64,000 bases of DNA. Origin: Congeria kusceri. Lineage: Eukaryota; Mollusca; Bivalvia; Myida; Dreissenidae. The notes under the pieces were generated by a model that had not been told where the DNA came from, ran no database searches, and worked only from the letters and a program-made list of their open reading frames with translations. This document shows, one piece after another, positions 36,980 to 49,777 of this stretch; position 1 is the first letter of the stretch, and every line of letters begins with the position of its first letter. The stretch covers positions 1 through 64,000 of the forward strand of contig JAPFQT010000417.1 in assembly GCA_027627225.1 (NCBI GenBank). The letters are read 5' to 3'. Position numbers and translations under genes: made by a program.

Positions 36980-37625
36980 AAGAGCTGTTTATAAAACACT
37001 TATACCCCTCTAGGTTAAAAGCAATCTTTAAAATATCATGTTTGGTGAAGAGCGGGTGAAAACTGTTGGACATAGAGAGTGCAAACTAAAAAAAAATTTC
37101 AATTTTATATAAATCAAGGACATGAACTTCAGTTCCTAGGGAGAGACGAGGTGGTTGATCATCAAACTGGGCGAAGATATAACAACACTAAATATTTTCA
37201 TCAAAACTGTGCACTTAGAGAGCGGAAACAGCAAAAAAGGTTATTTTTTTAATATTCAAGGAGAATATATTTACAATTGCTGGGACGATTTGGCTGATAA
37301 TCGAACTTGGTTGAGATATCATACCTACAAACAATGTAATGAAGTTTGGTGAAGATCGGATAAAAACTGATGGACTAAGAGTGCGGAAAATGCTTAAAAG
37401 GCCAATTCAATGAAAATCAAGAGTCATAACTCCACAATTCCTGAGGTAATTTGAGTGATTATCGAACTAGGCCGAGATATTATGCCCAAAAACATTTTCA
37501 TAAAGTTTTCTGAAGATTGGATAAAAACTGGTAGACTTAGAGAGTGGAAACGAATATGGTTACCGACCGACCGACAGTCCGACGGACACATCGACCGACA
37601 TTTGCATTAGATTAGGGCATAATAA
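36980..37625 (+). repeat. ~155-bp degenerate tandem family (GGTGAAGATCGGATAAAAAC)
   Basis: The block TTTGGTGAAGA(T/G)CGG(A/G)T(A/G)AAAACTG, then GGAC(T/A)TAGAGAG(T/C)G..AA recurs near 37040, 37190 (partial), 37348 and 37510, spaced 145-165 bp. The copies are joined by AAATCAAG and TCCTGAGGTAATTTGAGTGATTATCGAACT-type linkers. It ends in a CCGACCGACCGACAG run. I recall similar units as common in mollusc genomes. The 65-codon ORF at 37155-37352 is a by-product. Confidence 0.6.
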
Positions 37626-37679
37626 ATCCCCAGAAAAATGAGCAGGAGAGAAACCCGTCTTTTCATCCTCAGGGCCCGT

Positions 37680-39260
37680 AATCACTAACCAATTCTTAGA
37701 CTTAAGAATAAATAACAGACTTAGGCTCTATAAAATATACTTCTGCGTTGGCTAATATTCGGAGTACCAATTTTGATTATGTCATTAAGAAATTGTTCTA
37801 AATCAAGAATGCTCTAATTAGAGTTGGTGATTTCCCAGCACAATACAAGTCCAACAACACAACACAAAACACAAGATAAGTCATTAATAGAGTTTCATCT
37901 TAATGTGTTATATATTCATCGTAATAATTTAAGTTGCACTGTTAAAGTTAATTTTAATGTGTTTAATATATGTATATGCATTTTATTAAATTTGAAAATG
38001 TCAACTAATAATAACGGACAAAATTAATGGAATTCAGAATTTAATGACAAAAACAGATTCATGATATTGATATATATTTTCTGATAGAGGCCCTCTTTCT
38101 AGTGGCTTAGTACAGTTTATTATACAGTGCAAATTAGCAGGAAATATTTATTTTTAAAATGCTGATGTTAATTGAATTTGCGCAGCCCTGTGATTGTTTC
38201 GTTAATAGGAAATGCCAGATTTGAATGCTTGAGCTTTAAAATGGAGGTTTAGAAAATTTGAGAAAACATGAATATTGGCAACAAGTTATGTGTATTGAGT
38301 TTCAAACCTAGAAATTACAATTGCTCTCGTCACCATTTTGCTAGGAAATTTGAAATGTCTTGCAGTCATTGTGCGATATTAAATATCGTATCCTTTGTCC
38401 ATTACATTACACTGTAGCAAACACGTATTAGGTAGTTAAAAAATCAAGTTACTGGTGTTGATATTGACTCGCTCATTTGACCTGTCGGCTAGACGACAAT
38501 AATTCCAGTATTTAATTTGCTAATGCGTTTTCTACGTATGCTTTTACTGACTTGTTTTGAGCAGAAATATTTCTTTATCAACGAAATGACATTGCCAATG
38601 TTGGTTTTATTTTTGCCACAAGCATTACCACGTGCTAACGAAGATAATCAGAAGATTGAGTGTAATCGGAAGCATATTTAGTCACCTACATGACAAACAG
38701 CGTTGAGAATGCAGAGTGTAAATTTCGCCTGTTGACAATATCTATTTGATTAATATGTTCTAATTAAGAGTAAATATTTGCAGACAATGCTGAATTTAGA
38801 CCTCAGCAACTGTTTTGATACAAATTTGCTCAGTGTAAATGTTGACCCCTATTAAACTGGGAAATTTAGCAACAGATGAATTATGCTGAGTATTACGCAA
38901 CAAAGTGCGTTTAGCGCTTTTAATATATTATCACAGTTGAAGGCAATTTAGGAGTGGTATAATGATTAAGTATTGTACAGTCTCCAAAGTGCTGGTATTA
39001 GCACAAAATTAAACTGTAATTGAAACGAAAATAACGTTAAATGAGGTTACAGATAGAGGTCGTCTCATAAAAGCACGCCTAATACTTTTCTGACATGACT
39101 CTTTATTTCAATTTATGATCATTATGCCTAGCCCAAATTGTGGATATGGTATATAACTAGCGAGCGAGATGCGTTATTTACATATACTTGAAGAGCCATG
39201 TTTTGTATACACATTCGAGAATGCCTGCACAATTATTTTAAAGGACAGAAAACGCAGTTG
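37680..39260. other. AT-rich spacer, nothing recognised
   Basis: No supportable coding region or mobile-element ends were found. Confidence 0.4.
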
Positions 39261-39420
39261 AAATATCAGCTTATGAATTAGTTACAAGTGCTGGGCGGTA
39301 CAGTGGTCTGTCGCTTGAAGTTTTAGAACATATGCCGAATTGGAGGACGGATATTTTAATTCTGCAAAGAAAACAACACCCTCCGAATTGGTTTTCCGTT
39401 AGCATAAAAGAAGGTAAGGA

Positions 39421-39717
<297 letters not shown>

Positions 39718-40080
39718 AGCTCAGTTGGTAGAGCCTTGGACTGAAAATCTGGGATTTTCGAGCCCCAGCCCGGCCACATAACTTGTATGGGGATTGGTCA
39801 TGAAATTATTATTTCAAGTAGGGCAGTTGGCAGTTACTGGCATAGGAATGTGCACTTAGTACCGGTAAACTGCTTAGATCGGCTAAGCTTGCCCAGGAAA
39901 AGTGTTAACTGAACGCCGTGATATGACTGAAATACTGTCAAAAACGGGGAAAATACAAACAAACAGACAAGCCAACAGACAAACAAACAGACAGACAAAC
40001 ACACAAACAAACAGACAAACAAACAGACGCACATACAAACAAACAAACAAACAGACAAACTAACACACACACAAACAAAC
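39718..40080 (+). mobile_element. tRNA-derived SINE inserted in the ACT array
   Basis: The head AGCTCAGTTGGTAGAGCC matches a pol III box A, and TTTTCGAGCCCC about 30 bp later stands for box B. The body shares TGGGGATTGGTCATGAAATT, AGTAGGGCAGTTG and CCAGGAAAAGTGT with the minus-strand copy at 48696-48960. The tail is an expanded AAAC/ACAG repeat. A 13-bp direct repeat TACTACTACTTCT flanks the element (39705-39717 and 40084-40096), although in a microsatellite this is weak evidence by itself. Confidence 0.75.
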
Positions 40081-40100
40081 TACTACTACTACTTCTATAT

Positions 40101-40151
<51 letters not shown>

Positions 40152-40154
40152 TAT

Positions 40155-40203
<49 letters not shown>

Positions 40204-40260
40204 CAACACTACTACTAGTACTTTTACTGCTACTACTGCTTCTACGTACTTTTACTACGG
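40081..40260. repeat. (ACT)n array, right part, with a higher-order unit
   Basis: TACTACTTCTATATCTAC occurs twice, about 58 bp apart, each time followed by a long run of TAC. The microsatellite therefore expanded as a larger unit after or around the SINE insertion. Confidence 0.8.
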
Positions 40261-41221
40261 TTACTGCTATTACTAATTCTGATAGTTCTTAAACGCGCTG
40301 GTATTCAATAATACATTTAAATTATTGTATGATATTTCATCACAAAAGTATTTCTGCAAATGTATGAGCCCATAAACAAAACAGACAGAAAGTGTCACAA
40401 GCCCAGTTGTATTTATATCGCAATTTATAAAGGCACAAACACGCACGACTAGCAGAAAGATTCGATCTATAATTTACCATTTGACGCAAAGATCGTTGAC
40501 AATATTTTAATAATCATGGAACCATTTCGTGCCTTGTGCTTGGGTTAGTTTTGTTTATTGATTTGATCGTAAAAAATAGCAAATCGTTAAAAACAAAGTT
40601 ACAAAAAGTGTTGAACACTGTGTTGTATTGACTTAACTGTGTTTGTTTTCGTTAGTTTCAGTATAATATAGTAAAATAAATATCGCTTGATCTCTAGAAA
40701 AACAAGCTTATTTACTGAACATAGAATTAATTAATCGATTTAGAATATTTTGCAAACTCAGTACAGAAACCTCAATATAATGATTTATAATAAGATTTGG
40801 CTATCGCAATCCTTATTATATGTTTTGTTTCTCTCTTCAAAATTATCTGTGTGGACCAATTTTTCTATATTCATTATATGAATGAATTATTTGCATTTTC
40901 TAACAATGAATCCACAATTTACAATCAGATATGCACACATATCGTATTTTGCCAAAGAAGCTACAAACGAATTACTACAAAATTACAATGTGCCTATGGA
41001 AATAAGAAAACAAAACATTCAAAAGTGCATATAACATGTTTGCATAAAAATGTCAAATAGATGTAACATAGTTATACAATTTGTATTAGGTATATATTGA
41101 ACTTGATTTAATTATTTGTTTTGTATATGGGAAATTTGTTGTATAAATTATTTTGCATAATTCTATTTGCAACTGCTGTCTGTCGAAGCTCTGTCGTTAA
41201 TTATTAATTGTTAATTAAATT

Positions 41222-41456
41222 ATTATTATTATGTCTCACTAATTATTATTATTATTATTATTAGTAGTAGTAGTAGTAGTAGAAGTAGTAGTAGCAGTTT
41301 AATTTTAGTAGTAGTAGTAGTTGTATTAGTATTAGTATTATACGTGTGAATATGTGTGAAGGCCAATGGAAAATAAGATAAAATATGTGTTTTGTCATGA
41401 CAATTATAATTTCTTATATGTCATCTTCGTGAAATAAAAGTATTATTAGTATTATT

Positions 41457-41494
<38 letters not shown>

Positions 41495-41613
41495 CATTAT
41501 TATTATTAGTAGTTGTAGTAGTCGTAGTAGTTGTTGGTGTTGATGCTGTTGGTGGTGGTGTTATTATTAATAAAAATATTATTACGTTTATGATGATGAT
41601 GATGATGATGACG

Positions 41614-41673
<60 letters not shown>

Positions 41674-41876
41674 CTATTATTATTAATATTATTATTATTA
41701 GTAGTAGTAGTAGTAGAAGTAGTAGTAGTAGTAGAAGTAGTAGAAATAATATTATTAGAAGTAGTAGTTGTTGTTGTTGGTGGTGGTGGTGCCAGTGGTG
41801 GTGTTATTATTGATAAAATTATGATTATGGTTATGATTATGATGATAATGATGATGATGATTATTATTATTATTAT

Positions 41877-41949
<73 letters not shown>

Positions 41950-41960
41950 CACTGTCTGGA
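41222..41960. repeat. Compound ATT/AGT/GTT/GAT microsatellite
   Basis: Successive blocks of ATT, AGT, GTTGTT, GATGATG and AATAAT runs fill most of this interval. The counterpart in copy B is 46995-47400, much shorter and with CTT blocks instead. Overlapping ORFs are artefacts. Confidence 0.9.
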
Positions 41961-42034
41961 TTAAGGTGCTCAACTATTATACTTTGTGTCAAAAGTCTGG
42001 TGCAAGTCTGTTAAATGAACTTTTGACACAATCT

Positions 42035-42066
<32 letters not shown>

Positions 42067-42313
42067 AGCAGCAATAATACAGGTATATGGAGAGCATTTA
42101 GATGATCAGCATTAGTTAGAGTTTTAGCTTGTTTTAGTGAAAGTAAATTTAACTTAGAAATGTATTTACCAAACAAGATCATGCAATGAAGAATACTCTT
42201 TGTTTTTCAAAATAGAAAGCAACGAAATGTTACTGTTGTAAACATTTTGTAGTGGAACTTTATTTAAAACATTAATAACATCCATGAACTAATAAGATGA
42301 ACGGAGGGATTCA

Positions 42314-42887
42314 AGCAGTGTCCGAGCTAGTTTTGTGAGATCACGTGATCAAAAACAGCCAAAGATTTTATGTTTTGTTGTATATAAAATGAATGCTAAT
42401 TTTTATATCCCTGCTAGTTTTGTCAATTTACTCATTAAATGATTTCTGTATAGATGTTAACGGAATGAAAACGTATTTAAATGTCCGCGCTATTTAGTTT
42501 TGTTGAGAAGGTTCTCACAAATGGTCAGGGATTTAGTGATTTCTAGCAGAGAATTAATGCTAATTTTAAAAGTCCGATCTAGTTTTGTTGTGAACAGGTG
42601 ATCAAAAATGGCAAGTGATTTAATTTTTTCTTGTATGACGTATTATAATAGAAGGAATACGGATTTTATTAGTCTAAGCTTGTTTTGTCAGTTACAAGTG
42701 TTAGAATGAACGCTAATTTTAATTATCCGAGTTAGTTTTGTCGATTAAACGTGATCAATATTATTCAAGGATTTCATGATTTCTGGTAGATATTATAATT
42801 GAATGATTTATAATTGTAATTGTCCGAGCTAGTTTTGTCGATTATGCGTGATCCAAACGTGTCAGGGCTTGAATGATTTATAGTAAA
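42314..42887. repeat. ~95-bp satellite, copy A, first block
   Basis: TCCGAGCTAGTTTTGTCGAT, then ACGTGATCAAAAATGGCCAG, then GGATTTAATGATTTCTAG, then ATTATAATAGAATGAATG repeats about every 80-100 bp (marker GTTTTGT near 42329, 42415, 42497, 42580, 42683, 42733 and 42830). The array continues at 44432 after an insertion. Confidence 0.8.
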
Positions 42888-42897
42888 TATTATAATA

Positions 42898-43093
42898 CAG
42901 AACAGAACAGAACAAGACTTTTATTTTCACCCAAGTATATAACATATACAATTAGGGCAATATAACAAAGCAAAATTGTTAGTAAATTAGTAACTTCCGA
43001 TAATTTTTACGTTAACACAGTTGTGTAGATGATATACGGGGGGTATTTAAATAATAAGATACATAATCGGATCATATGATAATAATAATAATC

Positions 43094-43135
<42 letters not shown>

Positions 43136-44431
43136 GCAATAATGTGAGATCTATAATCAAAATCAAAATACCAAAAACTTGATAAAATTATCAAAATCAC
43201 AATCATTATCATATCATATTCAAAATGATCATACTAATCATAATAATCATAATAATGATAATCGTCATAGTTATCATAATCATCATAATAGTGGCATTTA
43301 AGAAACAAATAATAGTACAGTTCTATAAGAGCATTTTAATACTAGCACTGGTAAAAATAATTAGTGGTTTGTGATCATAGTTGTGTGGTGACGTATTTTC
43401 GTTTGCACGCGGCGTTTCGGATTGAGAAATTGAAACGACTACGCGTTTTAAAAGGTTAACATTTTGCGTCAGAAATTTTATTCATTATCAATACTTAAAA
43501 GACATGTTGTTGCGAAAGACTGTGTGCGTTAGCGTTTATGGTGCTGGAGCTAGCTTTGTAACGGTTTCAGTCAACAGCAGTTATTTTTGTCATGATTTAC
43601 GCTTGAGACTCCTTGAGTGCACCTGCACGCGAGGTCGATGTTGAACACAAAGGCAAGATGGAGGACCTATTGTGTGTGGTAATTACTCTAATCAGCTTTG
43701 CATTGCAGGATTACAATGGAGAGTGCCGTTGTCTGAGGGGTTAACATTAAATGACTGATGGGGCAAAAGCAAATTATAATTTGTGTGCTGGATAAGTTTA
43801 AAGGGAAGTAACAAAAGTATGATTATTAATTTATGTACTAGAACTGCTAGATTAATTAGGATAAAGAAACAGGATTGTAGGTGAAATATAGGTATCAGTT
43901 GTACTCATTTAGAATGCAACAATTGTTTCCATTGCCTTAATTGAAATATAATATCAATATAGCAGGCAAAAATATTTAAAATGTTAACACTTGTACTTGA
44001 GTGGTACCATTTTGTACTACTCTTATATAATGCTGCAATTATTTCTGTTATATGAGTATAAGTATATAGCAATCTTACGTTAATATTGACATATAATTAT
44101 GCAGTTATCATTTGGTACAAATACAGAATGAAGTTATTATTTACATTGCACAGTTTATATTTACATGCATATATTTCTAATTAAAGTAAATAATGTGATT
44201 AGTATATACATGCAAAAATATATACATTTGTGACCAGACAAATATTTTGATATATTGATTACACATGTGTAAACGGTCACTTATATTGAGATAATATGTA
44301 AATATGATATGCTGTTAACAATAAAAATACATTGAAATAAAGGCAGTATTGTTACAAATTACAATATTAGAGTTGGTGTATTAGCTGGTGGCATTGGTAA
44401 AAACAGGTAGTTAAATAGATAACTTGCTATC
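42898..44431 (-). mobile_element. 1.53-kb retroelement insertion with (TTCTG)n tail
   Basis: It is flanked by a 10-bp direct repeat TATTATAATA (42888-42897 and 44432-44441). Copy B has the uninterrupted satellite at this point, so the insertion is proven by an empty site. On the minus strand it ends GAAAATAAAAGTC followed by TTGTTCTGTTCTG, the same pentanucleotide tail as the full LINE at 54680-54700. No ORF resembling endonuclease or RT is present. It is therefore a severely 5'-truncated LINE with a long 3' UTR, a non-autonomous relative, or a retrocopied transcript. It contains an AAT microsatellite at 43078-43137 and a variant ATAATC tract to about 43290. Confidence 0.8.
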
Positions 44432-44441
44432 TATTATAATA

Positions 44442-44760
44442 GAATGAATGATAATCTTAATTCTCCGGGCTAGTTTTTTCTTTACACGTGATAAACAATG
44501 GCCAGGGAATTAATGATGTCTATATACAAGATATTAATAGAATTAATCAAGCTTATAATGTCCGAGGTAGTTTTGCTGATTGTACGTGATCACAAAGGCC
44601 AGGGATTTAATTTGTTATATAGATATGTATTTAATGTATAGATATGTATTTAATGAATGCTGATTTAATATCTCCCAGCTAGTCTTGTTCAATTATACGT
44701 GATTAAAAGTGGCCAGGGATTTACTGTTTTTATATATATTACATTCAAAAATGACTGAAA
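44442..44760. repeat. ~95-bp satellite, copy A, second block
   Basis: About three more units (markers near 44470, 44570 and 44681) continue the array after the inserted element. They correspond to 57300-57600 in copy B. Confidence 0.75.
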
Positions 44761-45374
44761 TTTACATACGTTTAATTGCAACGCTTTCGCTCACTGCCAA
44801 CTATTATAACGCGTGATTGCTGTTACTTCCGCACACTTGCAGACTTAAACCATCCGTACTATATGATCCTTGAAACTAATATCGTGTAAGGAAAAAAAGC
44901 TTAATTTATATAGACACATCAACCGTAGAATAATATGATTTACATTATTCTGCTATCGAACATATTGAAAATATCAATTATTGTCATATTTCTTTATAAT
45001 AATTATTGATAGAGATTACACTATTTGAGGGCTCAAACCTATAAAAAGACACCATGCATATATGAACTGTAATCTATTGAATATCAAGTATGCTAGGCAC
45101 GATTATAAGTAGCAAGTTTTTTTTTAAATATAAATTATAATAAATTTAAATGGATGCATATTTTAAATACCCGGAATATTATTTAGCGAATGACTACAAT
45201 ACTTGTGAACCCTCAGATGACTAGGACCGAAAGAGTTGGAAAGGGTTTGTGCAGAGTTGTTGCTTTTTTCCACTTCTGCTGCGCAAAATATTTACCGTAT
45301 GTTCAATCATATTTCATTACACTATTTTGTAATTTATCGGATCCGTGGTCTTAAACGACCTAGCTTTATATGTC

Positions 45375-45770
45375 AGGTTTGAGACCCTCTAACCCTAGAT
45401 CCTGCTACATGCTACTACACTCGTCTTTCGCCTAAAACGTTAAGGCGGGGGGGGGGAGGGGGGGATAGGGCAGTGTTCTAGTTCATAGTATTTTCTTGTT
45501 GTGGTAAATTTCTAACTTAACGTTTTCAATTAAAAGTAAGAGCGTTGAAATTTCCATCTGAATTAACTATATCCGGGTCTATGACATTTTATATAGAATT
45601 GATTACAAACGTATGCATCTACAAATGTTCATAATTCAGACTTGCTAACCCTAGATCCTGCTACATGCTACTACATTCGTCTTTCGAATGAAACTTTAAC
45701 CCGGGTGTGTGTGTGTGGGGGGGGGGGGGGGGGGCAGTGTACTAGTTCATAGTCTTTTCTTGACAACATT
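45375..45770. repeat. Internal duplication with G-runs in copy A
   Basis: CTAACCCTAGATCCTGCTAC, then CTACA(C/T)TCGTCTTTCG, a G-run and GCAGTGT(T/A)CTAGTTCATAGT occur at about 45388-45490 and again at 45649-45760. Copy B has one instance (58260-58365). The G-runs (up to about 18 G at 45718-45735) may form quadruplexes. Confidence 0.75.
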
Positions 45771-46994
45771 TAATGTTTTTTTATGAAGAATTGATTACAA
45801 ATGTATTTATCTACAAATAATGAATCAGATATGTTTAGGTGGTATAACAACTAACCGATAAGCCAGATATGATGCCTACACCATTTAGCGTTGTCTAAAT
45901 ATTACAATCTTTCGGAATCATATTATGAAGTACCAAATTGAATATAGAACATAGATTACACGAAATGCATACATTTTAAGACCTTTCATTTTATGTTTAC
46001 ACAGGACGTGCAAAAAGACGAAATTCTGACATGAATTGCCATTGTCAATCATCTATAAAATTAATCCCAATCCCAATACCAGGCTAGCTGATATTGCTTG
46101 TAATATCATAAGCTGTATATGACAGCAATTTAAAGGAATAAGAACTAATACATTCATAATGTTGATCCAGTTTGCATTTTGATCTATGAAGAATCTATAT
46201 AAATTGATAAAAAAATAACAATTATATATACAGAAAACAAACGATATTTACATACAATTATGCAGTAATCATAATGCATGAAACTTAGTACATGTATAAT
46301 TTAACATTATCTGGAAACGGACACAATGACCCTGATAAGTTGACAGAAATTTAACGAAAATGAACACGTCTGAAATGTCGCAAGTTGCAATCTTGCAAAA
46401 AAATGAAGCACCCAATATACTGCCAAACATAAATGCGAACTATGTTACTAATTGTTAAAGTCTACCTTATTATTGTATCGAATACTGAATACACAGATTG
46501 ACTTCTTTTCCTCTAATATCAATATATTACAAGTGTGTTGGTTAAGTATCGGCCATTATCAGCCCGTGCCTGACCCTATAGTTGTTACATGTATAACGAA
46601 GTGAATGCGGCAGATACGAACCCGACCAATATTTTCAAACTCAGTACAAAAACATAAATATTATGGTTTCTAATTAAATTTGGATACCGCAATTCTAATT
46701 TCATGTTTTTGTTTCTTTCTTTAAAATTATCATATTGTAAAATAATTTATATTAATATTATCTGAATGATTTATTTACTTTTTCTAACAATTAATCCCAC
46801 TATTTATAATTAGATATGCACACATATCCTTTTTGCCAAAAGAATCACATTTTAGCATAACCATGTGGAAAACAATCTGCTTATGGATTTAAGAAAATAA
46901 AAGACGATCATTCAAAAGTGCATATACAATAATTGCTTAAAAATGTCAAATAGATGTAACACTTGTTATAGATCTATATTAAAATCGATTTAAT

Positions 46995-47400
46995 TATTAT
47001 TATTATGTTATTATATTTTATTATTATGAATATGTATCAAGGCCATATGAAAATAAGATATGTTTTTGTCATGACAAATATGATGTCTTATATGTCATCT
47101 TCGTTGAATAAAAGTATGATTAATATTATACGGTTCTTCTTCTTCTTCTTCTTCATGTTTTTATTCTTCTTCTTCTTCTTATTATTGTTGTTGCTGTTGT
47201 TGTTGTTATAAATTAAAAAAATATTACATTTATTAGTATTAATATATTATTATTATTATTATTATTATTACAATAAAAAAAAACTAATAAAAATAATAAT
47301 ACTACTAATAATAATGATAATAGTAATTTAAAAAATATTAAATATTATTATTATTATTATATAATAAAATTATTATTATTATTATTATTATTAAATACAA
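46995..47400. repeat. Microsatellite block of copy B (ATT, CTT, AAT)
   Basis: ATTATT, TTCTTCTTC (47135-47180) and AATAAT runs alternate. The 68-codon ORF at 47005-47211 is artefactual. Confidence 0.85.
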
Positions 47401-47774
47401 TAAATACAAACAAATGTATTACTTTGAAAATGCCAAACGCATTCTAACGCAATTTTATTCATCTACATCAACATCATCAGCAGCAGCAACAACACATGTT
47501 TAAGGAGATCATTAGATTAGCAGAATTAGTTGTAGTAGCGGTGGTAGAAGTGATTATTAGAAGAACTATTGTAGTTTTGTTGAACGTAAATTAACGTAGA
47601 CATGTATTTACAGCAAGATAATATAATAAAGAATAATCTTGTTTGGAAAATTGGAAGGCAGTGAAATGTGCCTTAAGGGCGAACAATACCGTATGAAACT
47701 AAACATTGTTGTAGCAGAGATATATTTAAAATGTCTTTAACATCCATGAACCAAAAGGCTGAATAGGAGGGATC

Positions 47775-48288
47775 CAAGCAGTGTCCGAGCTAGTTTTGTC
47801 GAGGTCAGGTGATCAAAAACGGCTATCGATTTGATGTTTTGGTGTAGATAAAATAAATGCTAATTTTAATATCCGTGCTGCTAGTAGTTTAGTCGATTGT
47901 ACACGTGATTTTAATTGGTCGGGCATTTCATGTCTATAGACGTGTATGGAATGAAATCTTATTTTCAATGTCCGCGCTATTTAGTTTTATTGAGAACAGG
48001 TGGTCACAAATGGTCAGGATTTAGTGATTTCTAGCAGTACTGTATATATTATAATCGAAGGAATGTTAATTTGATCTGCCCGAGCCAGTTCTGTTATGAG
48101 GAGGTGATCACAAATGACAAGGTATTTAATGATTTGTAGCATATATTATATTAAAATGAATACAAATTTTATAAGTGCGAGCTAGTTTTTTCAGCCACAA
48201 GTGATAAAATATAATATTATTGATATTATAATAGAATGGACGCTTATTTTTATTATCCGATTTAGTTTTGTCGATTAAACGTTTCAAA
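47775..48288. repeat. ~95-bp satellite, copy B, first block
   Basis: Markers occur near 47790, 47884, 47972, 48090, 48184 and 48265. The array is interrupted by the minus-strand LINE and resumes at 57187. Confidence 0.75.
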
Positions 48289-48695
48289 ATTATTCTCTTT
48301 TTTATTTTTATTTGTATTGCCTTTAAGCGTTACAACGCTCCTGACATGATATAATGAATACAACACACGATGTAGACAATCAGATAACATACATTTTGTT
48401 AACAAACCAACAATGATAGAAGCTTTATGGTTTAATAAACGGTTACTGAAGTCAAATTTATAAAACAATACTTCTTAGTTTTTGAAATTATGTAAATTAA
48501 CATTATTATGTAGTCAATCAGTTAATAAATACATGTTGTAAACCAATAAACAACTAAAGTTTTACGTTATATAACATGTTAATAAAATAATATTCATAAA
48601 AATATCCATGTTTCATGTCTTTTCTGTAAATACATCATATATGACGCTACAATTGTAACAGTGTCTCATATATTAATTTGTTAGCAAAAAATATG

Positions 48696-48960
48696 TTTGT
48701 TTGTTTGGATTTTTCTCCGTATTCAACAGTATTTCAGTCGGCGGTCAGTTAACCTACTCACACTTTTCCTGGGTAAGCTGGTTTACCAGTACTGAGTGCA
48801 CATACAACTGCCCTACTTGAATCAGACGTGGGGGGAGAATGGCCGTAGAAATAATTTCATGACCAATCCCCACACAAGTTCTGTGGCCGAGCCGGGAATC
48901 GAAACAGCGATCCTCGGATTTGTAGTCCAGCGCTCTACCAACTGAGCAAGCCGGCCCGAC
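48696..48960 (-). mobile_element. tRNA-derived SINE inside the minus-strand LINE
   Basis: On minus it begins with GCTCAGTTGGTAGAGCGCTG (box A) and has GTTTCGATTCCCGG (box B), then the same body as the SINE at 39718-40080. It ends with a short AAAC tail. Imperfect direct repeats AGCAAAAAATATG (48683-48695) and AGCAAACAAAATATATG (48961-48977) flank it. It cuts the LINE ORF2 near its C-terminal end. A 71-codon ORF across it is not a gene. Confidence 0.8.
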
Positions 48961-48977
48961 AGCAAACAAAATATATG

Positions 48978-49638
48978 TATTTTGGTAGATTTAACATTTC
49001 CTTCTTATTCCTTGTTTGCATTAATTGGTTTAATTTATTTAGCGTGGGCCATCGACAGTAATATGATTTGAAATATTTGCGTCTCAGATCACCGTATAAA
49101 GGGCAAGTAAAAAGAAAAAGATATTCGTTTTCGATTTGTCGAAAGTTACAAAGCTGACAAATTCGATTATCACGAGTTATATTTGTATATCGACCGCGTT
49201 CAAGCTCTAAAGTATGTGAAGATACTCTGAATCGTGCAAACGCAATTCTAAATTTTATTTCTTGAAAAGTATTTAAAAAGGGTTCAAAGTGAAATTCGTT
49301 GTTAAAACGAGCATATGTTTCTAATCTGGATGAAATGTTAATTGAATTGTACCAACTCTGTTTCTGATTGTCAGTGAGTCGCTGTTTTATTAAGTTGAAA
49401 GCATATATTTCGTTATTTGATTCCGAAAGATTTGTCTGATCTACCTTTATATATGAGAGCCCCAATTGATCTTACACGCAATTTAAATGATGCGCCCAGT
49501 TTTGGTTGTTAAAGGTATTATTATTTTCTGCATCATTATACAACATAACATATGCCTGCTTTATGAGGCTGTCATCAATTGATTTATTAATTTGAAACCA
49601 ATATTTAACTATTCGTAATTTTCTTATTAATGATAATA
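48978..49638 (-). pseudogene. ORF2 C-terminal region of the minus-strand LINE
   Basis: In one frame from 49638 it reads KLRIVKYWFQINKSIDDS, passes a single in-frame TAA (49472-49474), and continues YIKVDQTNL, QRLTDNQKQSWYNSINIS and SSHTLELERGRY. It then reaches CQLCNFRQIENEYLFLFTCP, a CxxC...C pattern like the zinc-binding C-terminus of the plus-strand LINE (CTFCNKNDIEDEYHFICICP). With only one stop in about 210 codons, this part is better preserved than the RT half. The SINE replaces the last residues. It lies directly against the 5' end of the guest LINE. Confidence 0.8.
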
Positions 49639-49666
49639 AAACTGGAACACGTGACGCGGATTAAAG

Positions 49667-49708
49667 ATGGACGCTTTTCTTACGAAGAAAAGTAAAACTA
49701 ATAAATAA
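49667..49708 (+). CDS. Short upstream ORF in the LINE 5' UTR
   Basis: ATG GAC GCT TTT and so on encodes MDAFLTKKSKTNK and a stop, 28 bp after the element's start and about 70 bp before the ORF1 ATG. It may be a regulatory uORF or a decayed original ORF1 start. No protein family is implied. Confidence 0.35.
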   Translation: MDAFLTKKSKTNK

Positions 49709-49777
49709 ATTAACTAATTAACAAACGTAGGTCATTTCTACTAGCGGGTATGTTACAAAACTCAATATACTGTTCTG

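Larger units (their letters stand above)
40745..46330. repeat. Segmental tandem duplication, copy A
   Basis: The order of blocks is the same as in copy B (46625-58990). It starts with a block holding AACTCAGTACA(G/A)AAA and GATATGCACACATATC. Next come ATT-type microsatellites, the AGCAGTGTCCGAGCTAGTTT satellite and the GCAACGCTTTCG block. It ends with CTAGATCCTGCTACATGCTA, the G-run and the AGAATCTATATAAATTGATA block. Removing the 1.53-kb insert leaves about 4.05 kb of A. Many indels and substitutions separate the copies, so the event is not recent. No host gene is visible in it. Confidence 0.75.

Noticed and set aside
39718..39780. A functional tRNA gene
   Set aside because: Imperfect arms, a SINE body attached, and another diverged copy at 48.7-48.9 kb.
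41590..41973. Poly-Met/Ile/Val and poly-Asn/His ORFs
   Set aside because: Compound ATT/GTA/GAT microsatellite.
45386..45400. Telomere-like CTAACCCTA
   Set aside because: Only one unit per site; it is part of the duplicated block, not a TTAGGG array.
48754..48969. 71-codon minus ORF with CSVGRALDYKSEDRCFDSRL
   Set aside because: This peptide is the tRNA-like head of a SINE read in frame, a common false gene call.
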